A stretch of 64,000 nt of DNA from Tritrichomonas foetus (lineage: Eukaryota; Parabasalia; Tritrichomonadida; Tritrichomonadidae). Under the pieces are notes generated by a model, which had not been told where the DNA came from, made no database searches, and saw only the letters and a program-made list of their open reading frames with translations. Shown here in pieces: positions 19,064 to 29,049 of the stretch; the first letter of the stretch is position 1; every line of letters begins with the position of its first letter. A program made the translations under genes and the position numbers. The stretch is from contig MLAK01000616.1 in the NCBI GenBank assembly GCA_001839685.1, positions 66,328-130,327 of the forward strand. Direction: 5' to 3'.

Positions 19064-19350
19064 ATTTGACCAAATCATTATCTCATGTATTTTCTACAAG
19101 CTTTGTGTTTGAAATTGTTGTTTACTTCGATTTATAAAATTGTTACTAAATATCCCTAATAAATAATATTAAAAATAATATTTCACTATTTCCAAGAATT
19201 CAAATTGTTTCTTATTTCGTTGTACTTCAAATAGTTTAGAAAACAAAAAGATTTACATTTTTCCCCCTCGTCCATTGCATGAAAGATATAATTTTGATGA
19301 AAAAGCCTATTCTTTTTCTTTTTACACAATTACTAATTCGATTTCTTTCT

Positions 19351-21798
19351 TCAGAGTAGTCTTAACTTCTTTATTGCATCTTTATTTCCGCGTTCTGCAG
19401 CTTTTCTATACATTTCCTGAGCTATTCCTAAGTCTTTTGTGACACCAATTCCATTCTCGAGGTATTCACCATACCTAAACATTGCAACTGGATTTTCTTC
19501 TTCCGCAGCAAATCTTAACAGTTCCGCAGACCTTTCTAAATCCTCCTCAATGAGAGTGCCATCCTTCAAATATGCCGCAAGGATCACCATTGCAACATCA
19601 TCACCAAGTCTAACTGCTTTTTCGAAGTATTTAATTGATAATTCCTCATTTTTGGGAGTACCTTCACCTCTCTTTAGGCAAAGTGCGTAGTGTAAACATC
19701 CTTTTGGATGATGTAAATTTGCAGCAGCCTTGAAATATTCAAAGGCAAGTTCCAAATCTTGTTCATGACCAATATAATTTCCAATTTTATAAATCATTCC
19801 TAAATTAAAGCAAGCAAGCGGATAACGTGAAGAAAGTTGTTTGAGAACAGTGACACCTTGATTTATTGTCTTTTCATTTTCAAGTAATAAAATTGCATAA
19901 TTATTAGAACCTTCTTCAATCCCAGCTTCACCAGCTTGCTTGAAGTGTCTCATAGCATCATTTATTCTACCTTGCTTCTCCATCATTTTACCCATGTTAA
20001 AGATCGCTTTTGTATCTTGAAGTTTCATTGCTTTTTCATAATATTTTATTGCATTTTCATCGTCACCTCGATCTTGAAGCATTTCTCCAAATTCATTCAT
20101 AGCAACAGGATTTCGTTTGTCTGGGCGTGCAGCAATTTCCATAATACGAAAGGCTTCTTCTTCATCGACATTAGTTCCAATTCCAAGTGCTTTACAAAGC
20201 GCAGTATTAAACAAGCCAATCCCATTTCCTGCATCTGCAGCTTTCTTGAACATTCTGTAAGCTTTAGTCTGGTCTTTTCTGCAGTTGTCACCTTTTTGAA
20301 GCATTCTTCCAGCACGAACCATTGCATTGGTATCACCTCTATTCGCTTCTTCCATTACTGAATCAAAGGTTGATATTCCTTCAAACAATGGTGCAACTTC
20401 TTCATCATCATCTTTTACATCTACATCAATTTCTGGCTCTGACTCATGTTTAACTTCGACTTCAGACTCAATTTCTGCTTCAATTTCAGGCTCATTTTCT
20501 GAATCATGGTCTGAATCAAGTATTGGTTTAGTTTTTTTATTTTTGGGTTTAATTGGAGTCATTGGATGCAGTTTTTCACTGTCTACAGACTCCAGTGATG
20601 TCTCTGCAGATGACTTCGTCGAATCTCTATCCGCACCTCTATCTGAGTCATTGGTAGATGATTTTGCAGAAGGTCGATTGGATCTTTTTGTTGGTCGCTT
20701 TGATCGTCGTGGCCGTGAAGATCCTCTTCTTGAAGAGTTATTGGCATTTATTTTTTCTTTAAACAATCCTCGATCACATGGCGCAATATTTACTGTTTCA
20801 AAATACCTTTGTTTGAATGTATCAAGTTCATTCACATCTGTGTTTGGAAACAGTTTATCTTTATCTAACAAAGCTTTGACAATTTGTGGAAAAGATGGTC
20901 TCATTTTGGGATCGATTTTCCAGGAGTGTTGAATGATGCTTTTCAACAATGGTGAAACATCTGACGGGAATGTAAGTGAATTGATGATTTTTTCTGGTTC
21001 TCCTCGATCTTTAGCCTTTATTGTCAACAAATTATCATAACTTCCATATAAAATTACATAGGCGAGAATGGCAAATGAATAAACATCAACTTTATTTGTA
21101 AAATTAGGTTGTTTCCCACCTTCTCTAATGAGTAATTCTGGGGCCATGAAGAAAGGCTCTTGTATATCGAATTTTGAATTCATAACAGCATTACCATCAA
21201 CTTCAGTTTTTGAATAACAAAAATTAGTGATTTTTGGATTCATGTTTCGGTCAAATTTGATGTTTTTTGGAACTAAATAACGATGCACAGCTTTATATGA
21301 GTGAAGATGCATCATTGATGCTGCTATACCGAAAATCAATTTATCTTTAAATGTATCTGTCCATATTCTTTCAAACCTTGTCGATTTTTCAATAATAAGG
21401 GTATTCAATGTTGGCCCTGGCAAATATGCGGTAACAATTGACATTTCTGGGCTTAGAAAATATCCGTGAAATTTGACAATTCCGCAATGAGGTTTAACTT
21501 TTATAAAGAATTCAATTTCTCTTAAGAATCTTTTTGACCCACTCTGCCGATCTATTTTCTGTGGGACATTATCGTCGTCATCATCAAATGGGCCAATTTC
21601 GATTTCGTCGTTGCTCAATTGTTCGCGAATAACAACATATTTGTCATCTATATCGTCTGATGCAGCTCTGTTGTTGCGGGCCTTAAAGCAGATTCCAAAT
21701 GGACCTTCTTCAGGTATATCATCAGTTTTCGTGAAATGAGTTGAGTCGAGCATGAAGTTCTGAAACTCTGCAATGATTGGGTTATTTACAAGCGCCAT
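19351..21798 (-). CDS. TKL-type pseudokinase fused to Sel1-like repeats
   Basis: An 815-residue protein. Residues ~18-325 form a kinase fold that keeps FMAPE (218-221), KVDVYSFAIL and the MRPSF end of the C-lobe. The catalytic residues are replaced: the VAIK lysine is R58 (VVIRE), the HRD aspartate is Y174 (HRYLVPKN), and DFG is N192-F-C (TNFC). Residues ~345-480 are a disordered Arg/Ser then Glu/Asp linker. Residues ~480-815 are about nine Sel1-like repeats (GTPKNEELSIKYFEKAVRLGDDVAMVILA), which form TPR-like solenoids that scaffold protein complexes. It should be a catalytically dead scaffold, as is common among expanded trichomonad kinase families. A decayed relative lies directly upstream. 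The ATG at 21798 places the fold's first strand normally. Confidence 0.9.
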   Translation of the reverse strand: MALVNNPIIAEFQNFMLDSTHFTKTDDIPEEGPFGICFKARNNRAASDDIDDKYVVIREQLSNDEIEIGPFDDDDDNVPQKIDRQSGSKRFLREIEFFIKVKPHCGIVKFHGYFLSPEMSIVTAYLPGPTLNTLIIEKSTRFERIWTDTFKDKLIFGIAASMMHLHSYKAVHRYLVPKNIKFDRNMNPKITNFCYSKTEVDGNAVMNSKFDIQEPFFMAPELLIREGGKQPNFTNKVDVYSFAILAYVILYGSYDNLLTIKAKDRGEPEKIINSLTFPSDVSPLLKSIIQHSWKIDPKMRPSFPQIVKALLDKDKLFPNTDVNELDTFKQRYFETVNIAPCDRGLFKEKINANNSSRRGSSRPRRSKRPTKRSNRPSAKSSTNDSDRGADRDSTKSSAETSLESVDSEKLHPMTPIKPKNKKTKPILDSDHDSENEPEIEAEIESEVEVKHESEPEIDVDVKDDDEEVAPLFEGISTFDSVMEEANRGDTNAMVRAGRMLQKGDNCRKDQTKAYRMFKKAADAGNGIGLFNTALCKALGIGTNVDEEEAFRIMEIAARPDKRNPVAMNEFGEMLQDRGDDENAIKYYEKAMKLQDTKAIFNMGKMMEKQGRINDAMRHFKQAGEAGIEEGSNNYAILLLENEKTINQGVTVLKQLSSRYPLACFNLGMIYKIGNYIGHEQDLELAFEYFKAAANLHHPKGCLHYALCLKRGEGTPKNEELSIKYFEKAVRLGDDVAMVILAAYLKDGTLIEEDLERSAELLRFAAEEENPVAMFRYGEYLENGIGVTKDLGIAQEMYRKAAERGNKDAIKKLRLL

Positions 21799-22009
21799 TT
21801 AAATCGAGGAATAAAGGTGTATTTTCAAAGAAAATGTAAAGATATTTGGCAAATTTAAAAATCTTGTCTTAGCGATTTTAATTCAAAAGTTTCCCTGTCA
21901 ACAATACAAAATGATTTTTTTGTCTTTTTTTTTTGTATTCGTGATAGATGGTATCAATCATATTGCCACAAATAAAAATTAGATTCACCATAATAATGTT
22001 ATGTGAATT

Positions 22010-23640
22010 AATAAACTGGCATGTAAATTAGAAAATGAAACATGTCATCAGTATCATTTGCGTTATTTGCTATCTGGTAATATAGATTGGCTAATTTAAG
22101 GTTTTTTTCTATACCTAAGCCTTTTACATGCATACGAACATAATGTCTCAATCCTACTGATTTTCCTAAATCAATTGACATCTAATATTTATTTGTAGTC
22201 GTGTGATCTTTTTCTTTTTCAAGAAGAGATCCATATCACCACATTACGTTAAAGTTGTCTATATCAGATAACATTTTACAATATTTTAAAGCTGTTAGAT
22301 AATTTTGATTAGCTCAACCTTTAACATTTATAAATCCATACAACTATGGAATTAGAGTTTCTTCTATCAGAAGAAAATTTAAAATATGCTAATGCTGGAC
22401 GATATTCCTTGCCTGCTCTCGAATTTTCTCTTAATTGAAATATATAATTGATATTTGATTCAAACAGAATAAATCTTATGATTTAATAAATTGTTTAAGG
22501 GATTATTCAAGATCAGCATTAACAGGTGAACAAAATTCGGATATCATTTTAGATATCAACATTTGTTCAATTAATGGATTAATATATTATAAATTTCGTT
22601 TTCTTCAATATCTTCTTTTATAAAATTGATATTTATCTTCTGATTGAAATGTTTGAACTAAACAATCGAAATGTTAATCGTTCTTTTGGATTTTCTTTCC
22701 TTAGTTTATTCTAAAAATGTTGTTGTTATTCTTTTTCAATATATGTATGATTCGGTCTAACTCCTTCTACAATTTGCCATGATATTGAACTCTGATGAAA
22801 TTTTTAAGGGTGATCGACCACTTAAAAGTTGGTAAACTATGGATGAATATGAAAAAACATCAATTTTTTAAGAATAAGGATGATTTTTATTAAATTCAAG
22901 TGCAATATACATTGAAGCATTTATAAGTGTTGAAGAAGATTGTTCGTATTGCTCAAGAATTCGAGAAATACCAAAATCACTGAATGGTGGAAAAAATTGT
23001 GAATCAAACAAACTATTGGATGGTTTAAATTTCGATGAATTATACCCATTGAGTGTAAATATTGATTCCCAAATGCAATTCAAAGAATGCTCATCACTTT
23101 TTTAGTTGAATTACATTCACACTGAAGTTCACTTTTGTGATGTGTTTCGTTTGTAAAAATGCTTTTAAGTGAGTCATGATTTCAATAGTCAGTAATAATG
23201 ACTGGAATAGAAATTTTATTAAAATCTAAAAAAAGATCAAAACATGAAAAACATAAAATTGCTGGATGTCTCGCTTTAATCAAAACTTCAATTTCAGTGA
23301 TGAATACTTTTTGTAGTTCTCTAAGATTTTGGTCGAATATGATGATTTAGGCAGCATCAGATTTCTCAATCAAAATACTCTCAATCTGAATTACTTTTCC
23401 ATAAATGCTTTCTCCTTGTATTTTTCAAGATATATATTATTATCTTCAAGATCAACAAATTAAGTTGATGATGTTAATCAAAATTGATAATTCTTTTGTT
23501 CAGATAACTATTCAAAAAGTTCCCATATGAATTATTGACTCAAAAAGTCGTAAATTCTATAATCATGGAGAGACGAAAAAAATCATGGTGAATAAATGAC
23601 CTTGTCTCTTGTCATTTTTCGGTTGAGGCGAAATGATTAA
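22010..23640 (-). pseudogene. Decayed TKL kinase-Sel1 gene, with its 5' flank
   Basis: On the minus strand a kinase can be followed in order through several frames with stops. The probable start is ATG at 23586. An N-lobe strand with Lys-Val follows, then an EIEVLIKARHPAI-like helix (~23260), IIHRNLNHP near 23019-23050 (the HRDLKPxN loop with D to N), FSDFGISRIL at ~22970, MYIALE at ~22900 (the APE with P to L), KIDVFSY..IVYQLLSGRSP at ~22820-22850, and NPKERLTF at ~22690. Beyond it, a Sel1 repeat is readable at 22020-22190 (GLGIEKNLKLANLYYQIAN). Frameshifts and stops separate these pieces, so it cannot encode a full protein. The architecture matches the intact neighbour, suggesting an old tandem duplicate, although other family members could be closer. 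Confidence 0.85.
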
Positions 23641-23676
23641 GCATGATATCAATTTCACTAGAATTATTTTCAATGT

Positions 23677-24525
23677 ATGAAAAATGAAATATATGAAGTA
23701 ACAAGAAAGATTTCCTATGTTCCATCAATGAACACCATTTTCATAGGAGATTGCATGGTTAATATAACCAAGTTTCTTTCTTTGATTATCTTAATTTTTT
23801 ATGAATCATATATTTTTTTGACAGAATTTAATTTAAACGCGGAGAAATATCAAAGCATTTGCTTCTATTCATATATTTTATTTTTGGCTCTTTTTTTACT
23901 TTCACTTTCAATGATTTACATAGAAGGCCCAGGATACTTGCCTTTTTTCTATGGTGATCCTGACAATTGTCAAAAGAAGAACAAGCTAGGAATAGCTCTC
24001 ACAAAAGATGATATTAATTATGCCAAAAATCATCAACTTGGACCGAATGCTATATTTATATTTTCGGAGAAAAGATTTGTTTTGCGTCCAAACTGTAGAG
24101 ACAAATTAACTGGAGTTTTTATTGGAAGACGAAACATGAAATTCTTTGTTCAATCAAGAATTTATTTGTTCTTTCTTATTCATATTTTCGGAATTTCTTT
24201 TTTTCAGAGTTTGAACAAAATTGTGTTCATTTATGGTTTTGATTTCATTTTCTGGGTTTATATTCTAAATCTCATATTTTTCTTGGCATATGCTTATATT
24301 TCAATGACCAATATTGTAGAATTGATTAATAAATTAATGTTTAACATCACTTATTTGGAATTGATTCTATTAAATGATGAATTTTCAAATTGCTTTGGAA
24401 GTAAAATAAAATGTTTGAAAGAGTTTTTTGGGAAGGATATAAAAATGTGGTTTTTACCAACACCTTCTTTTGGAAGTGTTTCTGATGAATATTTATATAT
24501 TTCATCAAGAACAAGTTCATTATAA
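23677..24525 (+). CDS. DHHC-family membrane protein lacking the DHHC motif
   Basis: A 282-residue protein with four spans (~30-49, 62-82, 162-182, 190-214), the topology of protein S-palmitoyltransferases. After span 2 comes a DPG-like turn (EGPGYLPF, 83-90). Before span 3, RFVLRP-NCRD-KLTGVFIGRRNMKFF (133-157) aligns residue for residue with the canonical R-C-V-x(3)-DHHC-P-W-x(5)-G-x-R-N-x-K-x-F block, but DHHC reads N139-C-R-D142 and the zinc-binding Cys/His residues before it are gone. After span 4 is a TTxE-like TNIVE (211-215). The catalytic cysteine and zinc fingers are therefore missing and acyltransfer by the known mechanism is unlikely. The frame is intact and hydrophobicity well kept, so a maintained pseudoenzyme is inferred. 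Confidence 0.75.
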   Translation: MKNEIYEVTRKISYVPSMNTIFIGDCMVNITKFLSLIILIFYESYIFLTEFNLNAEKYQSICFYSYILFLALFLLSLSMIYIEGPGYLPFFYGDPDNCQKKNKLGIALTKDDINYAKNHQLGPNAIFIFSEKRFVLRPNCRDKLTGVFIGRRNMKFFVQSRIYLFFLIHIFGISFFQSLNKIVFIYGFDFIFWVYILNLIFFLAYAYISMTNIVELINKLMFNITYLELILLNDEFSNCFGSKIKCLKEFFGKDIKMWFLPTPSFGSVSDEYLYISSRTSSL

Positions 24526-24646
24526 AGCCAAAGAAACACTTTTTTATCTTTGTTTATTAAAATTATTGGTGAAACATGAAATAGACATTCACATATAAAT
24601 ATATATATATAAATAAATAAAAATATCATTTATACCCCTGAAAACT

Positions 24647-24829
24647 TTAGATATATTTAATGTAGATGGTATTATTTTTATTAGAGCCAGATTTTGTAAG
24701 CTTAAAAATGAATGGATTATCAGGTACATCTTCAATGTTCCCATTGTTATTTTCACAATCAATTTTACCATCAGAAAACATGAATTGTTGACTAGGTCGG
24801 TCATGGAAATAATGTATTTCAATCAAGAA
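24647..24829 (-). pseudogene. Possible gene remnant (about 61 codons)
   Basis: A minus-strand stop-to-stop frame ending at 24647 has codon use and composition unlike the spacer (FMFSDGKIDCENNNGN, then DVPDNPFIFKLTKSGS). It looks like the C-terminal part of a lost gene or a small gene beginning at the ATG within it. I cannot assign a family. It lies between the DHHC-like gene and the coiled-coil gene; the rest of 24526-25248 shows only weak frames on both strands. Confidence 0.35.
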
Positions 24830-25248
24830 TCAATGAATGTAGAAAAAAGAATAGAGAAAGGAATAATATCTTTCAAGGGTTGGAAATTCATGTGAAGATT
24901 AATGAGTGAAATAATATCAATTTGGCAGTGGAAAAAAAAGCATTATTCTGAGGAAAAAATATTATGAAATTCATTCTATGACATATTTCTGCTTTTTTCA
25001 CATCATTATGATCCATGTATAGTTAGTACTAAATGTCATGAATGATTTAATGAAAAGAGATTTTTTAGAACATGATGCTTCCTCAAAAGAATCATTTTCA
25101 ACAAAAGTTTTTGAAAAAAGTGACAAAATAAAATTCCTAACGTGTAAAAATGCATTAACTTTTTTAGTATATAAATGGCCAATGATTCTAAATATTGACC
25201 AAATTATATCTGAAATAAACAGACGAAATTTTCGAAACTCAATTCGAT

Positions 25249-28026
25249 ATGTCGAGGGAAATTCATGCACAAGAGACAAAATTTCAGACGCAATTATTTT
25301 CAGCACTACGAGGGATGGCTTCTTCTCATTCAGATGGCGAATCCCAAGCAATTCGAAAAATGATACCCATTGCAGATAACGTTATTCGCCAATACAAAGA
25401 TATTATTGGTCAATATAAGTTTGATACAAAGAAATCACTGAATAATATTTTGAAAAATCGTCTGGAAACTTTTAAGTCATCTCATATTGATTCATTAGAT
25501 TCATACTTTACTAAATCCTATAAACACTTAGATGATGTCATAAACTCTCTACATAAAGAAACTGATGAAATGAGAAGGAATTATCAGTTGGAAATTATTC
25601 ATAACCAAAACGAATTAAAAATGCTTAAAATAGACAAAGAAAGAGAACTGGAAAATATGAAAAATGAAGCACAAAAAATCCATAATGAAAAAATGGAAGA
25701 GCTTCAAAAGAAAACTGATGAAATCACAGATTCGTCAAAATCTCGAGTTGAAGCTGAGACACAAAGAATTGTAGACCATTTTGAAAAACAGCTTGCAACT
25801 AAAAATGAAGCTTATGAAATGATTTCTCAAGCAATTGAAAAAGCCAAAAGCGAACTTGAAGAAGCCACAAAAGAGCATGAAGCAGAATTAGCCTCAATTA
25901 TTGCGAAAAATGACCAAGTTTTAGCGGAGCACACAAAAATCTTGGTTGAAAAAGATAAAGCGTTAGAAATTGAAGTAGAATCACTTCAAAAGCATTTTGA
26001 CATGCTCAAAAAGAAACAACGTGAACTTGAACCAGAACTTGAACAAAAATGGGGAGTTCGAAAAGAAGAACTTGATAAAATTTTTGATGAAGAAGACTTG
26101 AAATTATCTAAAGAAATTTCAGATAGAATGAATATAATTCCACAATTGAAAACAACAATTCAATCGCTTGAGAAAGACATTGAAAATCAAAAAGAAAATG
26201 CATTAGTCATGCAAAGAAATCAACTTGAAGAATTACAGAAACAGCTTGAAGATGAAAAAAGAAATCGTGACCTAAAAATAGAAAAAGCAAGAGAAGAAAT
26301 AACAGCCAAATATGAAGGGAAAGTTGCACAACTTCAATCAAATTTGGCAACATTACAACAATCAATTGAAAGTGATCGTCAAGATTTTGCTAGCCGAGCT
26401 GAAGATAAACTTGGAAAGCATCAAAAAAGATTAGAAACTATAAGAGAAGAACATCTTAAACGTGTTGCTGAATTAAACGCAGAAATTGATAACATAAATG
26501 CAGAAATTGAAAGAACAAAAGAAGATTGGGAGCAACAAAAGAAAGAAATTAGTGATAATTATGATCGTGATATTACTGATATTTCTCATAAAGAATCCAA
26601 AGATGATAAATACTTTGAAGCCAAATTAGCTGCACTCAAAACTGAACTTCAGCATGTTTTAGAAGAAAATTCAAAACTATTACAAGATGAAAAAGACAAA
26701 GACGAAGCTGAAAAAGAAAGGTTAATGACTGAACAAAATCTTCAACAAGAAGAGAAAAATTTGACTGATAGATTAAATGTAGAATTAGAAAATAAAGTCA
26801 ATGAAAAAGTGAATGAAAAAATGCAAGAATTACGAAAAAAACATGAAAAAGAAAGAGAAGAATTACTTTTAGAAGCCAAAAGACTTGAAGAGAAAGAAAC
26901 CGAGCTTGAAAACAAAGTTCAGTTAGAAGGTGAGAAAGCAATAGAAAATAGCCAAAAAACTCCCGCACAATTATTTGCATCAGCTGGCTATATGGATGCA
27001 CAAATTGATAAATGGCGTGAAAGTTATTTTGTTGAAACGAAAAACTTGAAACATGAAGAAGCAGAAGCATTGAAACAATTGGATAATTGTAAATTTGAAT
27101 TCAAAGAAGCCGTCAACCGAACAGTAAGCTTGAAAAATCAACTTAAGGAATCAACAGTCCAATATGAAGCAGCTCTGCTTGCAGCTAAAGAAGAAGGAGC
27201 TGAAGAAATCGAACATCTCAGGCATATTGTTGAAATGAAAGAAAAGGAAATTGTTGAACTTGAAAGACAATTTGATGAAAATGAAGTAGAAGTTCGTAAA
27301 CGAATTAGAATGATTGAACAAGCTGAAGATAAATTAAATACATTACGTGGAAAACTTGCGGAAGAAAAATCTAAAATTAAAGAAGTAATTAAAAAGGAGT
27401 ATCAGCCTTTAATTCATCAAGAACAAAGAAGAAGTGAAGTCATGGTTTCTGAATTAGAAAAATTAAGAAACGAGCTTGAACTTTCTGTTGAATATATGAA
27501 AAATGATCTTTATGGAATTGAAACTTCAAATGCAGCAATGGAAGAAGATTTGAAAAAAGAAACAGAGAAAATTGTTGCGAAGCTTCATGAAGATCTTAAA
27601 AAGAAATATAGTCAGGAAGAAGAAGTATTTGTTGGAGAGATGAGTAAAATTGAATTGGAAAAACTTGGACAGGTTAATGAAGAAATTTCTAAACTTGATA
27701 ATGATGTGGAGTCGATTCGAAAGAAGCGACAAGAAGAAATTGATGTTGAACAAGCCAAATATAAAGAACAAGTTTCTAAATTAAATAATGAGTGCATTAA
27801 ATTATTGACAAAGAACTCCGAATTAAAACAACAAATTAAAGAATTGAAAGAAAAGAAATGCGAAGTATGTCCAGTACTTGAGAAAAATTTAAAGAAATTA
27901 GAAAAAATTCTTGTTAAAATGCAAATTCAAGATAGAGACTTGGCTCTTGATGGACAGAATAAGAAAGATATGATTCATAAACTTGGTAATCCCAAACCAA
28001 AGTTGCCTCCTATGAAACCAATGTAA
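25249..28026 (+). CDS. Long coiled-coil protein
   Basis: A 925-residue protein that is almost entirely charged alpha-helical coiled coil from ~residue 60 to ~900, with Glu/Lys/Gln heptads (ELEEATKEHEAELASI, EKEREELLLEAKRLEEKE). The N-terminal 55 residues are less charged. Near the end a CxxC (KKCEVCPVLEKN) precedes a last short helix and a Pro/Lys tail ending KLPPMKPM. There is no motor, membrane span or recognisable head domain. Such proteins usually build basal-body, costa, pelta-axostyle or Golgi structures in trichomonads, but the sequence does not say which. The start at 25249 is the first ATG of the frame. Upstream frames overlapping its first 130 bases are not credible. Confidence 0.85.
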   Translation: MSREIHAQETKFQTQLFSALRGMASSHSDGESQAIRKMIPIADNVIRQYKDIIGQYKFDTKKSLNNILKNRLETFKSSHIDSLDSYFTKSYKHLDDVINSLHKETDEMRRNYQLEIIHNQNELKMLKIDKERELENMKNEAQKIHNEKMEELQKKTDEITDSSKSRVEAETQRIVDHFEKQLATKNEAYEMISQAIEKAKSELEEATKEHEAELASIIAKNDQVLAEHTKILVEKDKALEIEVESLQKHFDMLKKKQRELEPELEQKWGVRKEELDKIFDEEDLKLSKEISDRMNIIPQLKTTIQSLEKDIENQKENALVMQRNQLEELQKQLEDEKRNRDLKIEKAREEITAKYEGKVAQLQSNLATLQQSIESDRQDFASRAEDKLGKHQKRLETIREEHLKRVAELNAEIDNINAEIERTKEDWEQQKKEISDNYDRDITDISHKESKDDKYFEAKLAALKTELQHVLEENSKLLQDEKDKDEAEKERLMTEQNLQQEEKNLTDRLNVELENKVNEKVNEKMQELRKKHEKEREELLLEAKRLEEKETELENKVQLEGEKAIENSQKTPAQLFASAGYMDAQIDKWRESYFVETKNLKHEEAEALKQLDNCKFEFKEAVNRTVSLKNQLKESTVQYEAALLAAKEEGAEEIEHLRHIVEMKEKEIVELERQFDENEVEVRKRIRMIEQAEDKLNTLRGKLAEEKSKIKEVIKKEYQPLIHQEQRRSEVMVSELEKLRNELELSVEYMKNDLYGIETSNAAMEEDLKKETEKIVAKLHEDLKKKYSQEEEVFVGEMSKIELEKLGQVNEEISKLDNDVESIRKKRQEEIDVEQAKYKEQVSKLNNECIKLLTKNSELKQQIKELKEKKCEVCPVLEKNLKKLEKILVKMQIQDRDLALDGQNKKDMIHKLGNPKPKLPPMKPM

Positions 28027-28224
28027 TTATTATTAGATAAACGTGTTAATATTATATATTGAATATTTTCTTCAATTATTCTTCACTTTTTTGTAATTGC
28101 AATTCATTCAGATAGCTCCTTTCTTCCATAAAATAATTTACAATAAAATATAAATAAAAATAAACATTTTCATTTTCATTTTAATGTTGCCTATCAAAAA
28201 TGAAAAGGAGAATAAAACTCCAGG

Positions 28225-28385
28225 ATGAGAAATGTAGTATAAATAGATGGTTTTATTATTATTATTAATTTTATGCGAAAGAAAAATAGATAGTTTTATT
28301 ATGAGAAATGTAGTATAAATATAAATAAAAATGAAAAAAAGAGGGAAAGAGTTAGATGGTTTTTTTATTATTATTAATTTTATGC
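28225..28385 (+). repeat. Two interleaved imperfect direct repeats
   Basis: A 21-base block (ATGAGAAATGTAGTATAAAT plus A) occurs at 28225-28245 and 28301-28321. A ~33-base block (starting TAGATGG, running through TTATTATTATTAATTTTATGC) occurs at 28244-28276 and 28353-28385. This is a local duplication in the 393-base shared 3' spacer of the coiled-coil gene and the disordered hypothetical gene. Otherwise the spacer is empty. Confidence 0.8.
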
Positions 28386-28419
28386 AAAATCGAAATGATA
28401 AAAATAAAAATAAACAAGA

Positions 28420-29049
28420 TTAGACAAGTTCGAGATCTTTCATCATTCTGACTTGTCGATGAATATCGTGTTTTCGAGGTGAAGATTCCCATTCTTTAAG
28501 TCTATTAATTGATTCGCTGTCATTTTCTGGAGATGACCCAAATTCGAATTTTTCATCATTATTTCCGTAATTATTTGTTTCATCGAATTCATCAACGAAA
28601 ATTTTATGTTTTGGTCTCACAACTCTTCTATTTTGACTGAATGTATTTCCGCCTGACTTAGGAGAGAATGCCTCGCTTATCTTTTTGAGATCCGCAAAAA
28701 GTGTGTTTGTTTGATGAACTGGGCAACTCATCGGCGCAGAAACAGAATTATTCAATGAGTCTGTTTGAATTGTTAATTTATTGTGGACACGACTTTTTTG
28801 TATCTCTGGTGAATTATTTTGTGTTGGCATTCTGGTGATATAGTATTCTGAATAGTCCGATAAAATTGAAGAATCTGATTTCCGGCGACCGTAAGGATTT
28901 TCGTTTGAATCTTCGAAATCATATCTTTCAAACTGTTTCGTCGACGATCTTCGCCTTCGTTCGCCAGATTTCGGGCTGTGTAGATGTTGTTGTTGCATCT
29001 GGGAGGAATTATTCGTGGAATCGCACGCATTATCGTTTGCCGCGTTCAT
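28420..29049 (-). CDS. Disordered hypothetical protein
   Basis: A 209-residue protein rich in Asn, Ser, Arg and Glu with no fold I can recognise. Features visible are a basophilic phosphorylation-type cluster (GERRRRSSTKQF, ~29-40), a Tyr-rich stretch (DYSEYYITR), a basic patch (NRRVVRPKHKIFVDEF) and a short amphipathic end (DIHRQVRMMKDLELV). It is probably real because composition and codon use differ from the flanking AT-rich sequence and the ATG at 29049 opens the frame. It may be a kinase substrate or cytoskeleton-associated linker, but no function can be assigned. Confidence 0.65.
   Translation of the reverse strand: MNAANDNACDSTNNSSQMQQQHLHSPKSGERRRRSSTKQFERYDFEDSNENPYGRRKSDSSILSDYSEYYITRMPTQNNSPEIQKSRVHNKLTIQTDSLNNSVSAPMSCPVHQTNTLFADLKKISEAFSPKSGGNTFSQNRRVVRPKHKIFVDEFDETNNYGNNDEKFEFGSSPENDSESINRLKEWESSPRKHDIHRQVRMMKDLELV

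Larger units (their letters stand above)
18922..19350. other. Convergent spacer with two strong palindromes
   Basis: This 429-base gap lies between the type I membrane gene (+) and the pseudokinase-Sel1 gene (-), so it is a shared 3' region. It has no coding sequence but carries two clear dyads, listed separately. Otherwise it is plain AT-rich sequence. Confidence 0.5.

Noticed and set aside
25038..25379. 113-codon plus-strand frame overlapping the first codons of the coiled-coil gene, and a 117-codon minus frame in the same place
   Set aside because: Composition matches the spacer, neither shows a domain, and no trichomonad-type splice sites would join the plus frame to the coiled-coil gene.
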